Assembly (NCBI GenBank): GCA_026122225.1
Contig: JANEZZ010001858.1
Span: 250,501-314,500, forward strand
Length of the DNA stretch: 64,000 bases
Reading direction: 5' to 3'
Origin: Heloderma charlesbogerti
Lineage: Eukaryota > Chordata > Lepidosauria > Squamata > Helodermatidae
In this document: positions 12,232-23,800 of the stretch, piece by piece
How the letters are laid out: every line of letters begins with the position of its first letter
How positions within the stretch are numbered: the first letter of the stretch is position 1
Notes under the pieces: model-generated
The model's input: the letters and a program-made list of their open reading frames with translations, nothing else
Database searches by the model: none
What the model was told of the DNA's origin: nothing
Program-made: the position numbers and the translations under genes

Positions 12232-12735
12232 CTCATTTTCCTAATATTACGGACTGAGAAGATTTGTTGGTGCAGAGGCTGGAGAACAGGTTACAGAAAT
12301 CAGTATGGGGAAAAAATGGTTATCTGTTTGACATTGGGGTAACATCTCCAGTTGTTACAAGATGACCAACCATCTGCCTTGATCTGTGTTCTGCCCAAAT
12401 AGCTTCAGGTCTGATGCCAAAACAACTGCGGATGGTCTTTAAAAAATTATGCATAAAAAGGTGAGCAAATGTGTATAGGGAAGAAAACCAATCAAATACA
12501 GTACTTGTGAGTATAGGTAATTTACTACAATTATTTTATTATTTAAATTGAATATTTCTTCATGAAATTGTGAATACTTTGCAAACAAGTAAACCACAGA
12601 GACACACAATCTAAAATGGAATTGACAAAAATATAGTCATAGATCTTGTCCTTATCTATGATCTACTGTTGTCCCCACTACTCTCTTCCCTCAATATGTT
12701 CTCCACTTTTATAAGTCTCTCAAAGTTTGAGCTAC

Positions 12736-12862
12736 TTGTCCTATTAGCAATTGTTCTTTCTGGACAACAATCACATCTGTAGCAGCAAATCAGCTTCCCC
12801 TCTGGAATTTTTCTCCGTTGCCCTGGAGGGCAACTCTCCACACACCTTGCAAAGGGCACCTT
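12736..12862 (-). pseudogene. V2R exon 5b (tandem second copy)
   Basis: 127 bp, AG acceptor at 12863-12864 and GT donor at 12734-12735. It encodes PFARCVESCPPGQRRK and CCYRCDCCPERT. Open, but the last exon base before GT is A, not G, changing the Asp codon shared with exon 6. No exon 6 follows before the next exon 4. Confidence 0.85.
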
Positions 12863-13069
12863 CTGACAGGGAAAATGGTTCAGGACATCCAGGTGACATA
12901 AATTGGACTAAATATGACTCAGAATTACTCAACAGACTTTCCCAGTACATGATGGATAGTTTCACCAATTTAGGAGGGCCAAATCTCTTTTGAATGCATC
13001 CAGGTTGATTAGAATGATTATATTAGAGGCTCCTATAAAATATATTCTGAGAGAGAAACCGGAATGTTG

Positions 13070-13236
13070 GACGCTGCCTTCTGTAGAGTCAAACATTTGT
13101 TCACCAAATCCAGGACTGTCTGCCCTGACTGGCAGAAACTCCCCAGGGTTTCAGAGGGGGGCTGGAGTTGATGTGGGACTGAACTGGGATTTTCTGCCCA
13201 CAAATACCCTGTTTCTCCTGTGGGCTATGGCCCCAC
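13070..13236 (-). repeat. tRNA-derived SINE in V2R intron 4 (unit B)
   Basis: Same SINE and same position as 11630-11806: GCTGCCTTCTGTAGAGTC start, CCAGGGTTTCAGA in the middle. Shared ancestry with unit A. Confidence 0.55.
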
Positions 13237-13348
13237 CCTAGACTCATTAGGACTTTGGTCTCATCTCGAACATCTTCTATTCTCAAAGGACAAAACTGCA
13301 ACATCCTTTAGTTTTCCTATAACCCTAGAACATTCACTTCAACCACAC

Positions 13349-13437
13349 CTCTGTAGCCCACAATATCGCATCAGAGTTAATGGTGAAGTCTTGGCCTCGG
13401 TGAGCTCCTGGATCCACCTGTCCAACTTTCACAGTAT
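13349..13437 (-). pseudogene. V2R exon 4b fragment cut by CR1
   Basis: The 3' 89 bp of a V2R exon 4 (KVGQVDPGA then QDFTINSDAILWATE) ends with donor GT at 13347-13348. Its 5' half is missing exactly where CR1 sequence begins at about 13438, and was not found beyond the CR1 and L2. Confidence 0.82.
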
Positions 13438-13861
13438 CAGGGGACTGGAAACAAAGCCCTATGAGGAGAGACTGAAAGAATTGGGCAAGTTTAGCCTTGA
13501 AGAGAAGACTGAGGGGAGATAGGATAGCGCTCTTCAAGGACTTGAAAGGTTGTCACAGACAGGAAGGCCAGGATCTCTTCTCCATCATCCCAGAGTGCAG
13601 GACACGGAATAATGGGCTCAAGTGACAGGAAGCCGGATTCCGGCTGAACATCAGGAGAAACATCCTGACTGTTAGAGCAATACAGCAATGGAACCCGTTA
13701 CCTAGGGCGGTGGCGGGCTCTCCCACACTGGAGGCCTTCAAGACGAGGCTGGACAGCCACCTGCCAGGGATGCTCTGACTTGCATTCCTGCATTGAGCGG
13801 GGGGTTGGACTCAATGGCCTTGTAGGCCCCTTCCAACCCTGCTATTCTATGATTCTATGAT
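13438..13861 (+). mobile_element. CR1 LINE 3' fragment
   Basis: Starts within the CR1 RT C-terminus ([15 protein letters not shown]) and ends with the CR1 tail ATTCTATGATTCTATGA. It interrupts V2R exon 4b. Confidence 0.92.
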
Positions 13862-13894
13862 CTTCCTGGCCTGGAGGCATAAAAGCTAGGCTCC

Positions 13895-16800
13895 TGCAGG
13901 GGCGTGATGGCCACTGAAGGGGCAACACCAAAGGGGCAACACCAAAGGGGTTCCCCTTTTGGGGGAGCCACTTCAGGGGAACATGAGGGCAAGAGCCCTC
14001 CCCCTTGTCAACGGAGGGGTGGGGGGGTGTTGGTTACACATCTGTCTTTTGAGGGATGTGCTTCAAAGAAAGAAGAGGAGATGAAGAGACACAGGGAGCA
14101 GCCATCACAATTATACAGGGCAGAGGGAGATACGGTGGGAGGAGACATTTGCGTGTTCAGGGGAGCAGGGACCATAACAGTGTCCTGGTTGTTCCCAAGC
14201 GGTCCCCCAATACAAATAACCTGGATGGCCTTGGCAGCAGTCTCCCCTGGGCTGAAAATACTGTTGGTGAATGCCAGGTCGGTGAATGGCAAGACAGCTG
14301 CCATCCAGGACTTGATCCTGGATGAGCATGCAAACCTGGCATGTATTACAGAGATCTGATTGGATGAAGCTGGGGGCGTTAATCTATCTCAGCTTTGTCC
14401 CCCAGGGTTTTCTGTAGAACAGCAGGCTGGACCTGCGGGGCGGGGGGGCCAGAGTTGCAATGGTCTATCGTGATACTGTCCCCCTCACCAGGTGCCCTGG
14501 CCCACAGTCTACTGGGTTTGAGCGTGTATACTTAAAAGTGGGTGCACAGGACAGAATAGGGATTCTGTTGGTGTACCACCCACCCCGGTGCCCAACAATC
14601 TCCCTTCCTGCGCTAGCCAGGGTGATCTCGGCAGTGGTGATGGAGTCCCCTCGGCTTGTTCTGCTGGGAGACGTCAACACCCATACTGAGGCTGCCCTGT
14701 CGGGAGTGGCTCAGGACGTCATGTCCTCCACGACGACCAAGGGTCCGTCCCATTGGTTTCTGGCCCCACTCGTACAGCAGGTCACACCCTAGACCTAGTT
14801 TTCTATGCTGGGCAGGATGACGGTGATCTGGGTGTGGAGGAACTTTCTGTTGTTCCGTTATCGTGGATAGATCACTACCTGGTGGGGTTTAGACTCAGTG
14901 GAACTCAGTGCCTCTGCAGGGGTGGGGGACCGACTAAGCTGGTCCACCCCAGGAGGCTGAAGGATCTGGATGGTTTCCTGACGGCTCTTGGGGATTTTCC
15001 TGCTGCCTCGGCAGGTGATCCTGTCAAAGCCCTGGCCGATCTCTGGAACAGGGAAATGGCCAGGGCAGTGGACACAATCACTCCTGAGCGACCCCTCTCA
15101 CGGAGCGGAGCCACACCAGCACCCTGGTTCTCTAGGGAACTGGTGGCGATGAAGCGAATGAGATGGAGACTGGAGCGATGTTGGCGGAAAACTCGGAACG
15201 ACTCAAACACGGGCTAGAGCTTATCTGAAAGCCTACTCCGTGTCAGTGAGGGCAGCAAAGAAGTCTTTCTTTTCTGCCACCATTGCATCTGCAGGGAGCC
15301 GGCCAGTGGAGCTGTGGCCGGGGCCTTCTACATCCTGCCCCACGTGATGAATATTCTGACCACTCGACAGCCCACTGTGAACAATTTGCCCAGCACTTTG
15401 ATGATAAAACCACTCGGATCCATGCTGACTTGGATGCTGTAGTTGATGCAGATCATGCAGATGTCACTTGGCTCCTGCTTTTTCAGTGTTGATGGATTCT
15501 TTTCAATTTGTGCAGCTCAAGGATGTGGACAGGATCCTTGGAGCGGTGAGAGCCACCACGTGTATGCTGGACCCTTGCCCCTCCTGGCTTATTAAAGAGG
15601 CCAGAGGAGGACTGGCTGAGTGGACAATGGGAGTGGTTAATGCCTCGCTGGAACAAGGTATTGTTCCATTATGCTTAAAAGAGGCGGTTGTGAGACCTCT
15701 ATTGAAGAAGCCTACCCTGAATCCTACCATTCTAGAAAACTATCATCCAGTCTCTAACATACCATTTTTGGGCAAGGTATTAGAGTGTGTGGTGGCCTCC
15801 CAGCTCCAGGGGTTCCTGGATGAAACGGATTACCTTGATCCATTTCAATCTGGTTTCAGGCCTGGGTATGGGACAGAGACAGCTTTGGTCGCCTGGGTGG
15901 ATGACCTACGCTGGGAAATGGACAGGGGGAGTGTGTCCCTTTTAGTTCTGCTGGACCTCTCAGCGGCATTCGATACCATCGACCATGGTATTCTTCTGGG
16001 ATGCCTCACTGGGATGGGACTTGGAGGTATTGTTTCACAGTGGCTCCATTCCTTCCTAGGGGGGCGAACTCAGAAGGTGGTGTCAGGGGAGGCCTGTTCG
16101 ACTCTGTGGCTGTTAGCTTGTAGGGTCCCTCAGGATTTTGTTCTGAACCCATGCTATTTAATATCTACATGAAACCGCTGGGAGAGGTGGTCCAGAGTTT
16201 TGGAGTTCGGTGCCACCAATATGCTGATGACGCCCAGCTCCACTACTCCTTTCCACCAGATTCCAAGGAAACAGGAATCTGTTTCTGTCCTTAACCAGTG
16301 TTTGGCATCAGTAATGAACTGGATGAGGGAGAACAAATTGAAACTTAATCCAGACAAGACAGAGGCGCTCCTGGTCAGTCGAAAGGCAGATCAGGGAACA
16401 GGGATTTAGCCTGTGTTGGATGGGGTTACACTCTCCCTGAAGACTCAGGTTCGCAGTTTGGGGGTGCTCCTGGATTCAGCGCTAGGCCTGGATGCTCAGC
16501 TTTCAGCAGTGGCCAGGAGTGCATCTGCACAGTTAAAGCGAGTGCGCCAACTGCGCCCGTTCCTGGAGATGTCTGATCTGGCCACAGTGACACATGCCTT
16601 AATTACTTCCCGTCTGGATCACTGCAATGCACTGTACGTAGGGCTGCCTATGAAGAGTGTTCGGAAACTGCAGTTGGTCCAAAGAGCTGCTGCCAGACTG
16701 TTAACTGGGGCTGGCTACAGGGAGCATACCACTCCCCTGCTAAAGCAGCTTCATTGGCTTCCAGTCTGTTTCTGGGCACAATTCAAAGTGCTGGCTATGA

Positions 16801-17285
16801 CCTATAAAGCCCTATATGGCTCCGGTCCAGGTTATCTGAAAGACTGTATCCTGTCTTATGAACCTGCCCGTGTCCTGAGATCTTCTGGGGAGGCCCTTCT
16901 CTCAGTCCCACCATTGTCACAGGCATGTTTGGTGGGAACCCAGGAGAGGGCCTTCTCAGTGGCTGCCCCATGGTTGTGGAACACCCTTCCCAGGGAGGCT
17001 AGGATGGCTCCCTCCTTGATGTGTTTCCAGAGGCAGGCTAAAACATTCCTGTTCCAGCAGGCCTTTGGGACATAGTTGGAACTTGGGGGTAAGCTGCTAA
17101 AATACTGTTTTAAAATGCTGTTTTATTGTTTTAATATAATTTCAATTGTATTGTTGTTTAATCATATTTTAACTTTTGTATATTTTCATATGTTTTAATT
17201 GTATATTTTTTAATGTTTTTAAGCTGTCTTGTGTCCCAATACTGGGAAGAAGGCATGGTATAAATATAACAACAACAACAACAAC
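13895..17285 (+). mobile_element. L2-type LINE, about 3.4 kb, decayed
   Basis: Endonuclease-like start (LLVNARSVNGKTAAIQD, about 14259), RT with LLDLSAAFDTIDHGIL (about 15950) and YADDAQLHYS (about 16216), and a C-terminus with LITSRLDHCNALYVGLP and LHWLPV (16413-17075), typical of L2. It ends with a TATAAATA then (AAC)n tail. ORF2 is split into at least six segments by stops and frameshifts (breaks near 14360, 14790, 15217, 15470, 16130, 16410). Inactive. A 15-bp unit GGGGCAACACCAAAG is tandemly repeated near 13919-13949. Confidence 0.88.
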
Positions 17286-17592
17286 TTGCACAGGACAAAG
17301 GGCAGAACTTGACAACTGGCCCATAGAGCTGCAAAGAGTGACGCCAATCTGTTTTTCTCCCTCGAAGTGCAAAGGGAGCCCTGCATTGTGGGGCTGTGAT
17401 TATTCCTCCAGCCAAGAATGATCAAAATGAGAGTAATCCTTGAGGAATCCCCTATGGATTTCCATTCAGCAAATTGATACCTTGGCTCATTTATTGCTAA
17501 GCAATAAATCCCCTTCTGGGGCCCATGAAGTTCATTCTTTTTCTGTTTCTGTTTGTTGCTGACCTGGGAGGGAAGGTCTCTCTGTACTGCTG
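17286..17592. other. 5' flank of the intact V2R gene
   Basis: No gene. About 17380-17470 matches, in reverse complement, 62040-62130 upstream of the right pseudogene, so the promoter-proximal flank was duplicated with the gene. No unambiguous promoter motif could be picked. Confidence 0.5.
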
Positions 17593-17810
17593 ATGATTTC
17601 GCTGCTTCTAATATTTCCTCTCCTGTCTCGCACCACACAGAGGATGCAGATAACCAAGTGTCCCATGATCAGGACTTATAAACTACAGAGAGACTATTAC
17701 AGGCCGGGAGACCTCATTGTTGGTGGGAATTTAGCACTTGGCAGTTATTCTTATACAGAGACACAAGACTTTCGTACTTTAGCCTCAGTACCACTCTCTG
17801 CGGTTTTTGC
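17593..17810 (+). CDS. V2R exon 1 (signal peptide and N-terminus)
   Basis: ATG at 17593 opens a hydrophobic leader followed by TKCPMI and the V2R-typical [10 protein letters not shown] block. The donor GTAAGT begins at 17811 and leaves two bases of an Ala codon (phase 2), completed by the single G that starts exon 2. Confidence 0.82.
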
Positions 17811-20800
17811 GTAAGTTTCCACAAGAGGGATCTGGGAGAGACGCTCACCTGCTTTGCTCTCAGATTAGAGGGCTCCTTCCAGGGAGATGCATTTACAATG
17901 CTACCAATGTTCAACATTTCCTAATTTGGTATATCAGTTTCAGAGGCGTGTCATGATTGGCTTCAACTCGTGGCAGCCAGGGACTTGTGGGTTCTTCTCT
18001 GGTTTCATTTGGAGGGGTTTTATGCAAGGAGGAGAGGCAGAGCTGACCAACAATTTGGGTTCATGTTGACCATCTAGTAATGAGTAAGAAATGTCCCCCT
18101 GCCCCAAGCAGACTTCATGTAAGACAGAGGTGAGTCTGTCTGAATCTACTCATAGATCTTTGGGTGATCTACAGTGGATCACAAGGCATGGCCGACACCC
18201 AATTGTGCAATAACAGCAGCAACAAATGACTCCCTCCCACCCTAAATTATACAGCTGAAATGGCAGAACCTTGGGGGTAACCAGGAGTGGGGTTTTGTGT
18301 CCATGGTCTGTGAGCTTTGTTCAACTGTAGTACTCAGAACAAACTCCTGAGCTCAGAATATTTTAGTTCAAACCACATGTCCTTAATTCCAAGCGCAGGC
18401 TGTGCCTGGGGGATCTCAGGGTTATTTCAAAGACATGAAGTAAATCCTACGAGCTTGGAGTTTGCCCACTCCTGATCGGGTTCCCAACCTGGAATTCCCA
18501 GCTGTTGTTTGGACCACAACACCACCACCCATGGCCAATGCTGGAGACAACAAAAAGCTGTGCTGGGGAACTGAGACTGGGAAACACCAAAAGCATCCCC
18601 ATGGCTTGGTGCTTCAGGCGTTTTGCAGGGTGTGCATCAGATTCAGTAGTGTGCAATAACGGTGTCGTGTTTGTAGCCCCAGGAATAAGGGCTCTGATAA
18701 TCAAAGGCTGAAATACTTAGTTGGTACTATATTTATTGCAAGGAATAAGCTTTCAGAAAAAAAATCAAATATACATTACATTCAGCAATGGCAGCTTAGA
18801 TCCCCTCTCCAAGACGAAATCCCAAGGGGGGGGGACGACAGAAAATATCTATAAACAATTACTCTTCTCCATTTCTTTGCAAAAAGTTTCATTCACAAGT
18901 AACGCAGAAAACTTGAAAACTACACATCTTTCCATATCACTTGACATGTTTGTTAAGGTATATTTTGGACCACCAAAGACTCAGCAATTTGTATGTTGAT
19001 GCTCGGTAAAGGGTGCAAAGCAAAAATTGACTGGGCAGCTTCCATCTCTTGAGACAGACCATTGGTCCATCTCGTTCAGTCTCTCCTGCACTTGAGTGGC
19101 AGGGGCTTTCCTTCCCCGTCCTACCTAGCAATTCTGCCAGGAATTGAACCTGGAGACTTCCAGGTGCTTTGGCTAAAACTAAAGCAAGATGCCAGAGCCT
19201 CATGGCTCTGGATAAAGGGCTGCTTTGTAGCAGAGGCCCTCCAGGGTGTGAGACAGGGTCTCTCTCTCTCCCAGGGTTTTCTTTATATGCCAAGGATTGA
19301 TCCTGGGACTAGTTGCATTCAAAGAAGGGGCTGATTGAACTATGGCCATTCCCCTAGGTATAAAACAAGTTTCTAGTCCTTGTGGTTCTGAATACAGGGC
19401 TCTTTTCAGTTCACAGCTGGTTTATACCATGTCAGGGCTTTGGTGCAATAAGGTCAATATTGCCTGCACTGATTGGCAACAGCTATTCAGGGTCAGAGAG
19501 GGATCTTTCCCAGCCCAGTTGTGGGACACTGATGTTTGGACCTGGGACCCTTCTGCATGGAATGCAAGGGCTCTGCCACTCAGCTGAGGTCCTTCGCCTC
19601 AGTTGTTCTGAATCACACATGCAAAATCTTGCTTCAGTATGGAGAGATTTTGGAGATGTGGGGATGGTCACGTTTCCTATAAAAAGGATCACACCAATAC
19701 CTAGAGGGGAGGTGTATTGGCAGTTCTGAACCATGACAGCTAAACAAAGATTCTGTTCTGACAGACAATCTACCACTGAACAGGAGTTGTTATGTGGAGG
19801 AGGAGGAGAAAGAAGGGCTGTTGCCTTCATCTCTGTCTTGTGGGGCTCCGGGAGGCCTCTTGGCTGACCACAGCTGGAAACAGCATACTGAGTCAGCTGA
19901 GCCTTGGCCTGATTCAGCAGGACTCGTCTGATGTTGTTACAAAATGCATCTAGCAAGACTTTCTGTCTCTGTGTGTCAATAGAGCAATCTAAATTTGTCT
20001 GTGAATCCTTCTTGTAGATGTCTTTGGTCTAGCGGTTTCTGTCCTTGTTCAAAGAGGGTTGAACCAGGCTGACTTTTGAACCCTCCGCTTCTCACCAGTT
20101 CTGTTGGGAACCGCACCGACCTCCTAACATCACTCTCACCATTGCAGGACAATAATCAAGAACTACCAGCACTTCCTGGCTGTGGTGTTTGCTGTCACTG
20201 AGCTCAACAAGGATCAGACACTCCTTCCCAACATGACGCTCGGCTTCCACATCTGTCAGCACAGGGACCTTGCCAGATGGATGCATGAGAACAGCCTCTC
20301 TCTGCTTTCCACTCGGGGGCAAATGGTTCCTAATTATAAATGTGACAGGCAGGGCAACCTGCTCTCTGTTATTGGGGGCCTTGACACCCAATCCTCAAGG
20401 GAGATTGCGTCCTCAATGGGCATATACAAGATCCCACAGGTAAGGGTAGGGATGGATGTGGGGGATCTACAGAGCTATACAGCTCAACGTCTGAGAACAG
20501 ATTTGCCAATGTAATGCATGTGTTGCTTGATTCTGGATGTCAGGAGTTCAGGGGGCTTCTCTAACTTTGGCTAACCTGCCACACCATAACCTTGGTTGTA
20601 GCCAGGACTCTCAGGTGGCTATTGCATGACTAAGCACAGCCAGCAATGGGTCTGTTATGTAAGAAAAGAAAAAGAAACCAAATGCACAGTTACAAATGGG
20701 TGATACGTGGCTCAACAATAGCACAAGCGAGAAGGATCTTGGCATTGTTGTAGATCACAAGCTGAATATGAGCCAGCAATGTGATGTGGCTGCAAAAAAG

Positions 20801-23800
20801 GCAAGAGCTCTTTTGGGCTGCATTCATAGAAGCATAGCTTCCAAATCCCGGGAAGTACTAGTTCCCCTCTACTCAGCACTGGTTAGGCCTCATCTGGAGT
20901 ACTGTGCCCAGTTCTGGGCACCGCACTTTAAGAAGGATGCAGACAAACTGGAGAGGGTTCAGAGGAGGGCAAAGAAGATGATCGGGGGACTGGAAACAAA
21001 GCCCTATGAGGAGAGACGGAAAGAACTGGGCATGTTTAGCCTGGAGAAGAGAAGACTGAGGGGAGATAGGATAGCGCTCTTCAAGCCCTTGAAAGGTTGT
21101 CACAGAGAGGAAGGCCAGGCTCTCTTCTTGATCATCCCAGAATGCAGGACGCGGAATAATGGGCTCAAGTTACAGGAAGCCAGATTCTGGCTGAACATCA
21201 GGAAAAACATCCCGACTGTCAGAGCAATGCGACAGTGGAACCAATTCCCTAGGGAGGTGCGGGGCTCTCCCACACTGGAGGCATTCAAGACGAGGCTGGA
21301 CAGCCATCTGTCAGGGCTGCTCTGACTTGGATTCCTGCACTGAGCAGGGGGTTGGACTCGATGGTCTTATAGGCCCCTTCCAACCCTACTATTCTATGAT
21401 TCTAGGATTCTATGAAAACATTTTCAATTAGGAGAAATAACAAGGAGTCTTGCGACACCTTAAAGACTCTCAAGCCAAAGGGACATGACTTGGAATTTGG
21501 GGAAGCCCCATCCCCCCAAATATACAATTTATTAGTCTTGTATGTATTCAGCTATCAGTATTTTCTTTTGGGAGTGGCCCTGAACCTAGAAAGCCCCCAG
21601 ATGCATATGAAGGGTCACAGTTTTTGAGTATAAACACCTGTGCCTATTCATTGCAAAGGTTAGTAACTGTGTCAGGTTTACCTGCATGGCAGGTATTGGG
21701 GGTGATATCCACACAGGGTGAATCTTAAGAACATCACAGAACGTCCGGCTATATTTTGATTTTTTTTTTTTAAATGGACGTGTTCCTTCTCAGTAGCACT
21801 TCATGCATCTCTAGTTGGCTGTAGTAGTCCAGGGGATCTTATGCCGTACAAAAATGTGCTCGTCTTTGAAATGCCCCAAATTCTGCTGCAGCCCACAAAC
21901 TGGACATTCCTTCCTTCAGCTTGGTTATGGCTTAATTGACCATGTTCAGGGAGAGAAAAGGGAATTTCCCTCCTTCTATCGGATCGATCCCAATGAAGTT
22001 CCTCAGTATGTGGGCTTAGTCCGGCTGCTCCTGCATTTGCACTGGAACTGGATCGGGCTGGTTGTTCACAGCGATGATAGTGGTGAACATTTCATCCAGA
22101 CACTGACCCCAATGCTCAAGCAGAATGACATCTGTGTGGCCTTCACAGAAATGTTCAAGTCAATGGACGCACACCATCTGCTTCGACTTCATACAGGGTC
22201 TATTCCTCATTCTTGGTTTGAGGCCCAAGTGATTATTGTCTTTGGGGACTCCACTGTTATAGGACAATTAACGGTGTTGTTAGGTGTTCATGAAGAAAAA
22301 ACCAAGACTCCATTTAGGAAGGTCTGGATCATGACATCCCATTGGGAAAGTACTGCAATGGGATCTGCCTTTGATGTTCAAGATGTAAGAACCATCCATG
22401 GTGCTTTGCACCTCAGAGTCCAGAGAAGGGATGTGCCAGAATTCAAGCATTTTCTCCTGGCTTTAGATCCACTCCAACCACAAGGTGACGTCTTCCTACG
22501 TTTCTGGTGGGAAACGACATTTTTCTGTCAGTTTCTGGAATCAGGCCAACCATTGCAATTGGGATACAGAAAATGTACTGGGAAGGAGAGTCCAGAGATG
22601 GTACCAGCCTCCTTGTTTGGAATGAGGATGTCCAGTCGCAGTTACAGCATCTACAATGGTGTCTATTCAGTGGCACACGGGCTACAGGCCGTGTCCTCAT
22701 CCAGATCCAAACATGGAATGACGGGGGAAGGCAAGAACGTTCAGCCGTGGCAGGTAAAGTTCCCATTCAGATTTGGCAATTGTATAAAAGGGGCCTTGGT
22801 GGTTTCTCGGTGGAGCAATCCAGGAAGCAAAAGGTGAGCTTGGGAGGAGGGTGCTTAATCCAAGATGGGGGATATGTGGCTCAATAACACTACAAGCGAG
22901 AAGGATTTGGAATTGTTGTAGATCACAAGCTCAATATGAGCCAACAACGTGATGTGGCTGCAAAAAAGGCAAATGCTCTTTTGGGCTGCATTCATAGAAG
23001 CAGAGCTTCCAAATCCCGGGAAGTACTAGTTCCCCTCTACTCAGCACTGGTTAGGCCTCATCTGGAGTACTGTGTCCAGTTCTGGGCACCACACTTGAAG
23101 AAGGATGCAGACAAGCTGGAGAGGGTTCAGAGGAGGGCAACAAAGATGATCAGGGGACTGGAAACAAAGCCCTATGAAAAGAGACTGAAAGAACTGGGCA
23201 TGTTTAGCCTTGAGAAGAGAAAACTGGGGGGAGAGAGAGCGCTCTTCAAGTCCTTGAAGGGCTGTCACAGAGAGGAAGGCCATGATCTCTTCTCCATCAT
23301 CCCAGAGTGCAGGACATGGAATAATAGGCTCAAGTGACAGGAAGCTGGATTCCGGCTGAACATCAGGAAAAACGTCCTGACTGTTAGAGCAATACAACAA
23401 TGGAATCAGTCACCTAGGGAGGTGGTGGGCTCTCCCACCCTGGAGGCATTCAAGATGAGGCTGGACAGCCATCTGTCAGGGATGCTCTGACTTGGATTCC
23501 TGCACTGAGCAGGGGGTTGGACTCGATGGCCTTGTAGGCCCCTTCCAACCCTACTATTCTATGATTCTATGATTCTACTGCTCCAAAGAAAGACGTTCTG
23601 AAGGATTTCACGGCTTTCATCTGTCATCCATGGTTGAATTCCTTGCTTCCTTGCAAGGATGACTTTTCACTTGCCCTAAAGAACATTGATAAGTGTGTGA
23701 AGAGTAGGGGAGACTCATAGTGCGTCTGTCGTAACTGTGCATTTACAGCTGTGGATATTCAGTAGGGAGGAATCAGGCAAGCCTCTACCCCAAGCAAAGT

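Larger units (their letters stand above)
9494..13437 (-). pseudogene. V2R pseudogene with duplicated exons 4-5
   Basis: Reading on the - strand the order is: exon 4b (13437-13349, 5' half missing), exon 5b (12862-12736), exon 4a (12139-11921), exon 5a (11409-11283), exon 6 (10398-9494). Exon 6 has two in-frame stops, TGA at 10049-10051 and TAG at 9905-9907, where the intact paralogue has Ser and Trp. Exon 4a has TAA at 12050-12052 in place of the Tyr of YDI. Exon 5b's donor context changed from CAG to CAA before GT. Exons 1-3 are absent; upstream lies a CR1 tail and an L2. Exon 5b joined to exon 4a would also clash in phase (1 against 0). The locus cannot encode a full receptor. Confidence 0.9.
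12159..13437 (-). repeat. Tandem duplication unit B (V2R exons 4-5)
   Basis: Second copy of the exon 4-5 block, cut at exon 4 by CR1. Many substitutions and small indels relative to unit A suggest the duplication is old. Confidence 0.75.

Noticed and set aside
22754..22837. Extension of V2R exon 3 through the in-frame 28 codons
   Set aside because: Family exon structure, the GTAAAG donor after PWQ, and phase agreement with exon 4 place the border at 22753.
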